From the NCBI GenBank assembly GCA_963727535.1, contig CAVSGR010000006.1, positions 1,495,697 through 1,559,696 of the forward strand: 64,000 nucleotides of DNA, written 5' to 3'. The notes beneath the pieces were generated by a model. The model did not search any database. It had not been told where the DNA came from and was given only the letters and a program-made list of their open reading frames with translations. The position numbers and the translations under genes were made by a program. This DNA is from RBG-16-34-14 sp963727535. GTDB taxonomy: Bacteria; Bacteroidota; Ignavibacteria; Ignavibacteriales; Ignavibacteriaceae. Below are positions 8,981 to 17,777 of this stretch, piece after piece; within the stretch, counting starts at the first letter, position 1, and the number at the start of each line of letters is the position of its first letter.

Positions 8981-11900
8981 ATGACAAAATTTTTGTCAGA
9001 AATAAAATTATTATACAGATATATAAGGCAAGGCTTATATATTTATCCCAGGCTTGAGAGAAAAATAAGTTTTTATCTTTTTAGTTTACTTTCAATTCTT
9101 ATTATTCCAAACTATTCCTCAGCGCACAATAACAAATTCACACCTGAATATGTTGAGCCTATTAATGAACAATGGAGGTGGCAGAATTTTCCGGAACTAA
9201 GTGGTAAAGGTACCAGGTGCGTAGTAGAAGAAAAAGATGGTACCTTATGGTTTGGTGTAAATGGTGGAGTTATAAAATACGACGGAATAAACTGGAAGTT
9301 TTTTTCGGTTAATAAAGATTCTTCAGACACACCTGTCATTTCTTTATGTGTTAATAGTGAAGGTATTATTTATGCAGGAACTACTGATGGGATATATCAA
9401 TTTAAAAACAGAATGTGGAATGCCATTTCGGTAAAATTAGATTTCGGAGACCCGGTTGATTTTCCACATAACAAAGTTCCGATGCTTGCGACAGAGGACG
9501 GCAGCGTTTGGATTGGAACACGCCAGGGTGCACTTCGTATTAAGAATGATGAGATGACCCTTTATAGTGACAAAGCAATTTATAATAATTTTCAACAGGC
9601 TCTTCCCACATTTGATATTTATAGTATTTGTAAAGAAAAACCAGGAACAATCTGGTTTGGGTTACGCGATGGCAGAATTTATAAATGTCAATTTCAAACT
9701 CCTAAAATGATTTCAAAACCATTGTGGCATAGAATAGATTTAGCGAAAGATTATATTAGGGCTGATTTCCCGATGATAAAAATAAATTCACTGGGAGAGG
9801 TTTTTATTGTGAGCGGTATGAGTGGAGGTGGAATAAATATTTACAAAAACAATAAATGGGAACAGCAAAACTTTAAATTAAAATTTGGAGTTGATGATAA
9901 ACATAATGATGTTTTAGAATTGAAAGATGGTTCGGTATGGATTGCAGGTCTGGGTAGGGTCTTTATTTATAAATCGAATAGATGGAAAATGTTCGAAAGT
10001 CCTGCTTTACCATTTCCCCCGAATCGACTTGCCTTATACCAAACAAATAATGGAAACCTTTGGGTGATTGGTCTAAGTAATGAAGTATGGAGGATTGACC
10101 TGTCTTATCAAAGGTGGAGGACATATAAGAACCTTATTTTTCAGGTTGAAGGCAGGAACGGTGAGAAATGGTTCATAAGAGTTGACGGGACAATTGTCAG
10201 ATGTGATTCTTCCATGCAGAAGTGGACAATTTATGACCAAAGCCATGGGCTAATTGATTTCCCGGTTGCTATTCTTATAACAAAGGATGGAGGAGTTTGG
10301 GTGGCTGGAAGTCACAACCAAACTGCAGCCACGGCATATTTTGATGGAAAAAGATGGGTAAAGCAATTGCATCCTAAATTAGGATGGGGAATTGACCGGA
10401 GAGCAGTATTTGAAGCCAATGATCATTCATTATGGTTTGGTTCCTGTTCTGATGTTTTATACGATAAGGGACAGGTTGGTGGACTAGTAAGATATACAAA
10501 CGTTGAGCCCTCAAATATTAGTAAACTTCATTTTGAATATCACTATGCGGTCAGCAACAGTAAATTAAGGAGTGTATACGGAATTGGAGAAACAAAAGAT
10601 AGTATTTTATGGATAGGCCAACTCGGGTTTTATAGTTATAACCAGACTACTAATGCTTGGAAAAAGATTACCGAACCTTCCGGGCTGGATGAAAACTTTG
10701 TTGATTGCATCAGTACATCCGGTGCCGGAGATATCTGGGTCGGGACAAGAACCAATGGTTTATTCTGGTTAAGCAATAGTACTAAAGTTTGGAAGCATTT
10801 TACGACTAAAAATGGTTTATCAAGCAATACAATAATAAATATTCTTGCAGACTCCAGTGATAATGTTTGGGTTGCTACAGACAGAGATATCTCATACTTC
10901 GACGGTGAAAGTTGGACTGAAAAAGCTTTTCGTGGTTTCTTCAAGCCAAAGATGGATGGTATTTCTATTAGATCGACTAAGGATGGTAGAATATGGATAG
11001 ATCAAAATCCCCCTGTTTGGTATAGAAGGGCATTGTATAAAGAAGGTCTTCCGAAAGAATCATTAGCTGAATTTAAAACTGTAAGTTATTCCCCCGACAA
11101 ACTTCCTCCTGTAACAATAATTACCTTTTCTCAGGAACAAATAGCTCAACCGGGGAATGTTATATTATCCTGGTCAGCAATCGATCCATGGAAATATACT
11201 CCAACGGATCAAATTCAATATTCTTATAGAATAGATAAAAATCCATGGTATCCATATACAAATAAAACAAACGAAATATTTTTATCTCTTCCAAATGGAT
11301 ATCATACTTTTGAAGTAAGAGCACGCGATAGGGATTTTAATGTTGATTTAACACCGGCAAAGGTCGAGTTTTATGTTATTCCTCCTACCTGGAAGCAAGC
11401 ATGGTTCATATCTCTAATTTCATTCTTCTTACTTATTATAACTTTCTTTATTCTTTATCTTTATCAGAGAAATAAAATAATTCACCAGATTTCTGAAACT
11501 AAAAGCCGTTTGTTTGCTAATATTTCCCACGAACTTCGTACTCCTTTAACTCTTATAATTGGTCCTATCGAGAAAGCTTTATCTCTTCCCATGATTAATC
11601 ATGAACTTTCTAAGTTATTAAACCTAGCTAATCGTAATTGCTATCGTTTATTAAGATTAACTAATCAGGTTCTTGACTTTAGAAAAATTGAAGCAGGACA
11701 ATTGAAATTTGAGCCTATAAAAGGCGACATTGTAGAATTTTTAAGAGAAGAAGTTACAGTATTTAATGAAACAGCAGAGTCTAGAAAAATTAATCTTAAA
11801 TTCGAAACAGAGTTTGAGAAACTAAATATTTGGTTTGATAAAGACAAGATAGAAAAAGTTATTTTTAATCTTCTTTCAAATGCATTAAAGTTTACTTACT

Positions 11901-13105
11901 CCAATGGAAGTATATCCGTGAAAATTTTGCGCCAACCGGGTGGCAAAAAAAATATTATTCCCGGTTTTCGAAAACTTATCAGTTTTAATGAGTGGGTAGA
12001 GATTGTTGTAAGTGATACAGGGATTGGGATCTCAAAAGAAAATTTAACAAAGATCTTTGACCGATTTTATCAAATTGAAGGACATTCGAAAGCGGCTGTT
12101 GGTGGAACAGGCATCGGATTATCTGTTGTAAAAGAATTAGTTAAAATCCATCATGGGGAAATCGATGTTGAAAGCGTTGAAAGAGAGGGAACAACCTTTA
12201 AAGTCAGAATTCCATTAATTGAACAAGAAATTTTCGAAGAAGTAAAGACAAGAGTAAAGGTAGAAGAACAAACAGTTAATAAGCCTAAAATTGTTAGTAA
12301 AGAACCACCTGAATTGGAAACTATGTTAAACAAGCTTGACAAGAGTAAAAGCAAAATATTGATTGTAGAAGATAATGAGGACATGCGTAAATATATCGTA
12401 GGGGAATTAGAAGACGATTACCAGGTCGTAGAAGCGGTTGATGGATTTGATGGATTTCAAAAAGCAATTAATTGTTGTCCGGATATAATAATAAGTGATA
12501 TTATGATGCCGCAAATGGATGGAATAGATTTTTGTAGAAAAATTAAGGCAGATACTCAAACGGATTATATAGCAGTTATTTTATTAACAGCTCGATCTTC
12601 TGATGAAAATAAAATTGAAGGTTTGGAAACAGGTGCCGACGATTATATAGTAAAACCATTTAACACTAACGAATTACTTCTCAAAATACACAACATCATT
12701 GAGAGACAGAAAAGGTTTCGTGAAAGACTTAATAAGTCTTTACAGCTTGAGCCATCAAACCTTGCAATAACATCTGTTGATCAGAAGTTTTTAAAGAAGG
12801 CAATAAGTATTATCGAAGAACACCTTGATGATCCTGATTTTAATGTGGAAGCCTTTAGCAAACTAATAGGCATGAGTCGTGTTGGCTTATACAATAAATT
12901 GAAATCATTAACAAACTATTCCGTGTTGGAATTTATTTTTGTAATCAGATTAAAAAGGGCCGCTCAATTATTAAAAGAATCCGGTTTGTCTATAACTGAA
13001 ATCACTTACCAGGTTGGTTTTAAAGATCCATCTCACTTTAGCAAATTGTTTAAGAAACAATACGGTATGTCTCCAAGAGCTTTTATAAAGGAACAAGTTA
13101 ACTAA
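8981..13105 (+). CDS. Hybrid two-component system sensor/regulator
   Basis: Single-polypeptide sensor and transcription factor of 1374 residues that senses oligosaccharides in the periplasm and controls polysaccharide utilisation genes. Order of parts: signal anchor (about 30-50), two seven-bladed propellers with repeated WFG/WIG motifs (about 60-690), a Y_Y_Y domain (about 720-800), one transmembrane helix (about 808-830), a HisKA domain with H850 in ISHELRTP, an ATPase domain (NLLSNALKF, DTGIGIS, GTGIGLS), a receiver with phospho-acceptor D1173 in ISDIMMPQMDG, and an AraC-type double helix-turn-helix (about 1262-1370). All phosphorelay residues are present. The gene stands alone with 190 bases upstream and 362 downstream. 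I propose that its output domain binds the 21-base-period repeats listed separately. Confidence 0.96.
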   Translation: MTKFLSEIKLLYRYIRQGLYIYPRLERKISFYLFSLLSILIIPNYSSAHNNKFTPEYVEPINEQWRWQNFPELSGKGTRCVVEEKDGTLWFGVNGGVIKYDGINWKFFSVNKDSSDTPVISLCVNSEGIIYAGTTDGIYQFKNRMWNAISVKLDFGDPVDFPHNKVPMLATEDGSVWIGTRQGALRIKNDEMTLYSDKAIYNNFQQALPTFDIYSICKEKPGTIWFGLRDGRIYKCQFQTPKMISKPLWHRIDLAKDYIRADFPMIKINSLGEVFIVSGMSGGGINIYKNNKWEQQNFKLKFGVDDKHNDVLELKDGSVWIAGLGRVFIYKSNRWKMFESPALPFPPNRLALYQTNNGNLWVIGLSNEVWRIDLSYQRWRTYKNLIFQVEGRNGEKWFIRVDGTIVRCDSSMQKWTIYDQSHGLIDFPVAILITKDGGVWVAGSHNQTAATAYFDGKRWVKQLHPKLGWGIDRRAVFEANDHSLWFGSCSDVLYDKGQVGGLVRYTNVEPSNISKLHFEYHYAVSNSKLRSVYGIGETKDSILWIGQLGFYSYNQTTNAWKKITEPSGLDENFVDCISTSGAGDIWVGTRTNGLFWLSNSTKVWKHFTTKNGLSSNTIINILADSSDNVWVATDRDISYFDGESWTEKAFRGFFKPKMDGISIRSTKDGRIWIDQNPPVWYRRALYKEGLPKESLAEFKTVSYSPDKLPPVTIITFSQEQIAQPGNVILSWSAIDPWKYTPTDQIQYSYRIDKNPWYPYTNKTNEIFLSLPNGYHTFEVRARDRDFNVDLTPAKVEFYVIPPTWKQAWFISLISFFLLIITFFILYLYQRNKIIHQISETKSRLFANISHELRTPLTLIIGPIEKALSLPMINHELSKLLNLANRNCYRLLRLTNQVLDFRKIEAGQLKFEPIKGDIVEFLREEVTVFNETAESRKINLKFETEFEKLNIWFDKDKIEKVIFNLLSNALKFTYSNGSISVKILRQPGGKKNIIPGFRKLISFNEWVEIVVSDTGIGISKENLTKIFDRFYQIEGHSKAAVGGTGIGLSVVKELVKIHHGEIDVESVEREGTTFKVRIPLIEQEIFEEVKTRVKVEEQTVNKPKIVSKEPPELETMLNKLDKSKSKILIVEDNEDMRKYIVGELEDDYQVVEAVDGFDGFQKAINCCPDIIISDIMMPQMDGIDFCRKIKADTQTDYIAVILLTARSSDENKIEGLETGADDYIVKPFNTNELLLKIHNIIERQKRFRERLNKSLQLEPSNLAITSVDQKFLKKAISIIEEHLDDPDFNVEAFSKLIGMSRVGLYNKLKSLTNYSVLEFIFVIRLKRAAQLLKESGLSITEITYQVGFKDPSHFSKLFKKQYGMSPRAFIKEQVN

Positions 13106-13467
13106 GAATATTTTGGCACATCTTTCTTAATCTTTTCTTCAAATTCACCTCTTTTACTCTGAAACCAAAGAATTAAACGCTTAGACCAGCACTATAAATC
13201 TGATTAGCTTATTATAATTTTCATAAATCCGGTTTCATTCACCATGGCCAATTTTAGTTAATAAAAAAGTTAGAATACATAGATTGAAAGATTAATAACC
13301 AGTAAAACGTTTATCTAGCTTATAGGAATCAACAAAAAAAATAAATTTTAAATGGTAAAGGGGAGGATATTTAATATATGGTTAGCAAAAGTAGTTTATT
13401 TCAACGTGGTTTAGTGTTAGCAGGTGAAGTTCTCATTTATTTATGAACAAATTATAAAAAGAAGGAT
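13106..13467 (+). promoter_or_regulatory. Intergenic region between regulator and permease
   Basis: These 362 non-coding bases follow the regulator stop and contain the promoter for the permease operon. The ACCA direct repeat at 13152-13191 is the only clear element. A possible 22-codon ORF at 13378-13446 lacks a ribosome binding site and any recognisable motif, so I do not call it. AGAAGGA at 13460-13466 is the ribosome binding site of the permease gene. No strong terminator hairpin was seen after the regulator. Confidence 0.6.
13152..13191 (+). promoter_or_regulatory. Candidate operator 1 (ACCA-N17-ACCA)
   Basis: ACCA occurs at 13164-13167 and again at 13185-13188, a 21-base period, within a larger half-site pattern ACKC(T/A)NA(A/G)ACCA. 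The 40 bases match operator 2 before the TonB receptor without gaps, about 31 of 40 positions identical. Two helical turns between direct half-sites is the geometry AraC-type proteins use. It lies about 280 bases before the permease start. Confidence 0.6.
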
Positions 13468-14712
13468 ATGAATACACCAACACAGCCTAATCAAAATGTT
13501 GCCCCTGCCCTGTCTGTAAAAAATTTTAAGACGGCGTTTATCCTTATGAGCTCGCTGTTTTTTATATGGGGAGCAATTGTTTCACTAAATGATGTTCTTA
13601 TACCACATTTGAAAAGCTTATTTAATATGAATTATACCGAAACAATGTTAATACAGTTCTGCTATTTCGGTGCATATTTTACTATGGCAATTCCTGCCAG
13701 TTTTGTAATAGGAAAGGTTGGGTACAAAAGAGGGATAGTTTTGGGTCTGGCAATTGTAGGAATAGGCTGTCTTATATTTTTACCTGCTGCATATATGATT
13801 TCATACGGTTTATTTCTATTTGGTTTATTTATAATGGCGACTGGAAACGTATTTTTGCAGGTTGTTGGTAATCCTTATGTCTCGATTCTGGGTCCACCGG
13901 AAACTGCCTCGAGCCGTTTGAATTTAGCACAAGGTATAAACTCTCTTGCTACAACAATAGCTCCTTTATTTGGTGCATATCTAATACTAGGTAATTTTCA
14001 TAGTAATGCCGAGCATGCTGCTTCAGTTCGCGGACCTTACATAGGTCTGGCGATTTTGTCTTTTCTGGTCGCAGCAATCTTTGCTTTTATAAAACTTCCA
14101 GAAATTAAAAATACAAATTCAAAAAAACCTGAAGGTAATGTTCTTAGGTATCGTCAATTGCGTTTAGGGGTTATTGCATTAACTCTTTATGTCGGTGCTG
14201 AAGTTTCAATAGGCAGTTTTATAGTCAGTTACCTCGGGGAACCGAATATTGCCGGATTGTCTGTTCAAACTGCTGCAAAATATATTCCTCTTTATTGGGG
14301 TGGTTTAATGATTGGGCGTTTTATCGGATCAGCTATTTTACAAAAATTTAGCGCTCAAAAAGTTTTGGTTTGGGCTTCGGTTTTTGCTTTCATATTTGTT
14401 GCAGTCACAATTCTTACCCAAGGTTTTGTTTCAATGTGGTCGATGCTCTTGGTTGGCTTGTTCAATTCAATAATGTGGTCAAATATTTTTTCTCTATCGA
14501 TAAACGGATTAGGTGATTTAACAATTAAAGCATCGGGCATTTTGGTTATGGCTCCAGTAGGAGGAGCTGTTTTGCCTTTATTACAAGGTGTATTAGCCGA
14601 TATAAGTACAATAGGATTACATTATTCATATATACTTCCTCTTTTGTGTTATTTGTTCATTATGTTTTATGGAATTAGCGGATATAAACCAGCGCCAAAT
14701 GAAGTAGCCTGA
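13468..14712 (+). CDS. MFS sugar:proton symporter, FucP/NagP type
   Basis: Inner-membrane permease of the fucose-galactose-glucose:H+ symporter branch of the major facilitator superfamily, 414 residues with about 12 hydrophobic helices. Diagnostic stretches are FFIWGAIVSLNDVLIPHLK in helix 1, GKVGYKRGIVLGL between helices 2 and 3, and RLNLAQGINSLATTIAPLFGA near residue 150. The family carries fucose, glucose, mannose, galactose or N-acetylglucosamine; which one cannot be read from sequence. It is the first gene of a long + strand unit, preceded by candidate operator 1 and followed after 72 bases by the GH63-like gene. This suggests it imports the final monosaccharide from that operon's enzymes, with the ROK kinase acting next. 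Confidence 0.9.
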   Translation: MNTPTQPNQNVAPALSVKNFKTAFILMSSLFFIWGAIVSLNDVLIPHLKSLFNMNYTETMLIQFCYFGAYFTMAIPASFVIGKVGYKRGIVLGLAIVGIGCLIFLPAAYMISYGLFLFGLFIMATGNVFLQVVGNPYVSILGPPETASSRLNLAQGINSLATTIAPLFGAYLILGNFHSNAEHAASVRGPYIGLAILSFLVAAIFAFIKLPEIKNTNSKKPEGNVLRYRQLRLGVIALTLYVGAEVSIGSFIVSYLGEPNIAGLSVQTAAKYIPLYWGGLMIGRFIGSAILQKFSAQKVLVWASVFAFIFVAVTILTQGFVSMWSMLLVGLFNSIMWSNIFSLSINGLGDLTIKASGILVMAPVGGAVLPLLQGVLADISTIGLHYSYILPLLCYLFIMFYGISGYKPAPNEVA

Positions 14713-14784
14713 GCTGGTGATATATAAATCTTATCGTTTGATCAGAATAAAATAATTTTGATAGAAAAAATGGAATGAAGAACG

Positions 14785-17634
14785 TTGACTGGTATTAAAT
14801 CGATTGATGGAAATAAGTACGATATAATTTTGCTAAGTTCTGTAAAATCATATTTTGGTAAATATAAACTGTTGGTAACTTTATTAATTATGTTACCTTT
14901 GTTTAACCAGTTTGCTCAATCGAAGATGGATTTGAAATACATGCAAGATACACATGATCTTAGTTTACCTGATTGGGGACCTTATTCGAAACGTTATATT
15001 GGTATTTCGCACATTCCTGATGAAACAAGTGGAATGCGATTTGATTTAAGTGTGTTCCCCGGATTTTACAGAAAAAAAGTTTTTGTCCCTAATGTGTTAT
15101 TTGAAAGTGACTACCATCCTTGGGAATCATCGCCTAATTTTGAATACTTTAGTTTCCGTCATGAAATGGTTTGGAAAGATAAGGTCTATACAGACATTTC
15201 TTATTCCACAATGACAGAAAAATCAAGACTTATCCGGATTGACTGTGTAAACAATACTAAGGATAACCAGAGTATGGTTCTCCATTTTATGGCATCAATG
15301 AACTTTCCACCACTGAAAGAATATAGTCCATATAATAGTTTACATCCCGGGATAATTAGCTTACCTGGGTCAGCCAAGTGGGTAGATGCACTTAATTATG
15401 AGGATTTGAATTTTGCAAGGCCACGACCTCAGGATAACCTTGTATATGATGGGAAAATGCGAGGTGAGATTAGAGCAGATGGTTTTGTAAACGGATCTGG
15501 AATAGGAATGGGCTTTGGAGCAGATAAAGGTGATGAGGTTTTATATAAGATTACAATTGCTAAAACAATTAATAACGCCGTTCTTTACATACGATACAAC
15601 TTAGACAAGAATAAACAAGCGTCATTTAATATTTCGGGGTTAATAACTGAACAAGTTACTTTGAAGGCAAGTCGCAAAGGTTTTTCTTCAAGAGTGTTAA
15701 GTATTGGACAAATTGTTCCGGGTACTTATAATCTTGTTTTAAGATCTAACGGTAATAGTGAAATTGAGTTAGATGGCTTTACAGTTGTAGATTCGACTCA
15801 AGCCGATCAGATTAAAATTAAACGAAAGGAATGGAATCCTGTTCCTCAAATTATTAAAGGTCCGGTTAGCAACTCTCTTATACTGAAATATGACGACGTA
15901 AATTTATATTATGGATTATTGTGGCAGTTTAATTTGTTTGAAATTCGCGAATGGTATTCACGCGACATCGGTGATTATTTTAAGCAAATGGCAAACGACC
16001 ATGTTCAAAAATTTTTTGATAATGGGGGTGGAGGCCACTTTACTAATGTTTTTCTAAGGCCAATTAATTTGACACCGAACTCATCAAGGGTAATATATGC
16101 TGTCGTATGTGAGGGTACGGAGGCTGAAGTAAAAAAAATTCTGGAAGATGCTAACCAAACTCAAAATCAATATGAAAGTATTTACGATTCAGCAAAAAGT
16201 AAAGTCTTTAATCTGGATTGTAACCCCGCCGGGGAAAAATATAAATTTAGTATTGAAAGGATGAGTGCGACAACTGCAGATAATGTTGTTTATCCGGTTT
16301 ATACACAAAAGCAGTATATAAAACATAGTACTCCGGGAAGATGGTGGGATTGTCTTTATACATGGGATTCAGGATTTATCGGTTTAGGTTTTTTGCATCT
16401 GGATTCGAAAAGAGCAATCGAAAATTTAAATGCATATCTAACGGAACCCGGGGCCCAATCTGCGTTTATACATCATGGAACCCCTATTCCGGTTCAGCAA
16501 TACTTATTGTTTGAGTTATGGAATAAATTGCAGTCCAAAAAACTTCTTGAATATTTCTATCCACGGTTAAAACAGTATCATGAATTTTTAACGGGAAATT
16601 TAGGAAGTTCAACTACAAGAACATTAAAGTCTAACTTACTTAAAACCTGGGATTACTTTTATAACTCCGGTGGTTGGGATGATTATCCACCACAAAAATA
16701 TGTACATGACAAAAAACTTGAATCTTATGTAAGCCCGGTAGTAAATACAGCCCAGGCAATAAGAACTGCGAAGTTACTTAAAATGATTGCACTTTATTTA
16801 AACAAGAAGAACGACATTAAAGAATATGATAATGATATTAAAATGTTCAATAGTGCGCTCCAGAAATTTTCGTGGGATGATAAATCAGGATATTTTGGTT
16901 ATGTTGTTCACGATAAAGATGGCAACCCGCTTCATATATTAAAGTATAAAGATGAGTTGAATTACAATATGGGATTAGGAGGAGCTTATCCTCTGGTAGC
17001 AGGCATTTGTACAACATCTCAAAAGAAAAAACTTCTTGAATATTTGAAATCTAAAAAGCATTTATGGTCCTCAATGGGTTTATCTGCAGTAGATCAATCA
17101 GCACCGTATTATAAAACCGATGGCTATTGGAACGGCACTGTTTGGATGCCTCATCAATGGTTTTATTGGAAAACTATGCTGGATTTAGGCGAATCTGATT
17201 TTGCTTATAAAATTGCTATCACTGCTCTGGACACCTGGAAACATGAAGTAGAAGCCACTTATAATTGCATGGAACATTTTGTAATTGAAACAGGACGAGG
17301 AGCCGGATGGCATGTATTCAGTGGACTTTCTACACCGGTACTTTACTGGTATTCAGCATATTTCCGACCGGGTAATTTCAATGCAGGTTTTAATGTTTGG
17401 ATAGAGAACAAAAAGTTTAATAAAGATTATAACAGATTATCTGTTGATTTAACAATCTTTGCAGATGACATTTCTACTACTTCATTGGTTGCTTGTATGA
17501 ATCCCGGTTTTGAATATGAGGTAACCTGGAACGGTAAAATTATTCCATCGAAGTCTTTAGCACAGGGCACGTTGAGTATAGATATACCTGTCAGTAACAT
17601 AAAAAAAGGGAAGCTTGAAATAAAGAAACTTTAA
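14785..17634 (+). CDS. Six-hairpin (GH63/GH-G clan-like) glycosidase
   Basis: Secreted enzyme of 949 residues. The N-terminal half is a beta-rich domain. The C-terminal half (from about 500) is an (alpha/alpha)6 barrel like GH63, GH37 and mannosylglycerate-hydrolase-like enzymes: RWWDCLYTWDSGF (W527, D528), SGGWDDYPP (W631, D632, D633), and GYWNGTVWMPHQWFYW near residue 780, followed by ETGRGAGWHVFSGLS. By analogy with clan GH-G, the acid would be one of the aspartates in GGWDDYPP and the base a glutamate in the last segment. The TTG start at 14785 gives a long positively charged leader before the hydrophobic signal (LLVTLLIMLPLFNQFAQS); a later start is possible because no clear ribosome binding site decides it. 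Substrate unknown. Confidence 0.7.
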   Translation: MTGIKSIDGNKYDIILLSSVKSYFGKYKLLVTLLIMLPLFNQFAQSKMDLKYMQDTHDLSLPDWGPYSKRYIGISHIPDETSGMRFDLSVFPGFYRKKVFVPNVLFESDYHPWESSPNFEYFSFRHEMVWKDKVYTDISYSTMTEKSRLIRIDCVNNTKDNQSMVLHFMASMNFPPLKEYSPYNSLHPGIISLPGSAKWVDALNYEDLNFARPRPQDNLVYDGKMRGEIRADGFVNGSGIGMGFGADKGDEVLYKITIAKTINNAVLYIRYNLDKNKQASFNISGLITEQVTLKASRKGFSSRVLSIGQIVPGTYNLVLRSNGNSEIELDGFTVVDSTQADQIKIKRKEWNPVPQIIKGPVSNSLILKYDDVNLYYGLLWQFNLFEIREWYSRDIGDYFKQMANDHVQKFFDNGGGGHFTNVFLRPINLTPNSSRVIYAVVCEGTEAEVKKILEDANQTQNQYESIYDSAKSKVFNLDCNPAGEKYKFSIERMSATTADNVVYPVYTQKQYIKHSTPGRWWDCLYTWDSGFIGLGFLHLDSKRAIENLNAYLTEPGAQSAFIHHGTPIPVQQYLLFELWNKLQSKKLLEYFYPRLKQYHEFLTGNLGSSTTRTLKSNLLKTWDYFYNSGGWDDYPPQKYVHDKKLESYVSPVVNTAQAIRTAKLLKMIALYLNKKNDIKEYDNDIKMFNSALQKFSWDDKSGYFGYVVHDKDGNPLHILKYKDELNYNMGLGGAYPLVAGICTTSQKKKLLEYLKSKKHLWSSMGLSAVDQSAPYYKTDGYWNGTVWMPHQWFYWKTMLDLGESDFAYKIAITALDTWKHEVEATYNCMEHFVIETGRGAGWHVFSGLSTPVLYWYSAYFRPGNFNAGFNVWIENKKFNKDYNRLSVDLTIFADDISTTSLVACMNPGFEYEVTWNGKIIPSKSLAQGTLSIDIPVSNIKKGKLEIKKL

Positions 17635-17777
17635 TAGGCTTTCTCTTTAGGTGAAGAAATAAATTTGATTGTTGAAAACAATTGAAAATAAATAACCCCC
17701 AAAATACTTTGTTCTATTTTTGTCATGCCAGATTTTTCATTTAAGCTATAAACTTAGCCGGTTTAATAAATTAAAAT

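Noticed and set aside
13378..13446. 22-codon ORF in the permease leader
   Set aside because: No ribosome binding site, no repeated codons typical of attenuator peptides, and low complexity.
17635..17777. Separate promoter of the form TTTG/TAnnTTTG before GH2
   Set aside because: TACTTTG at about 17702 is close to the -7 box but one base short, and spacing to the nearest TTTG is wrong.
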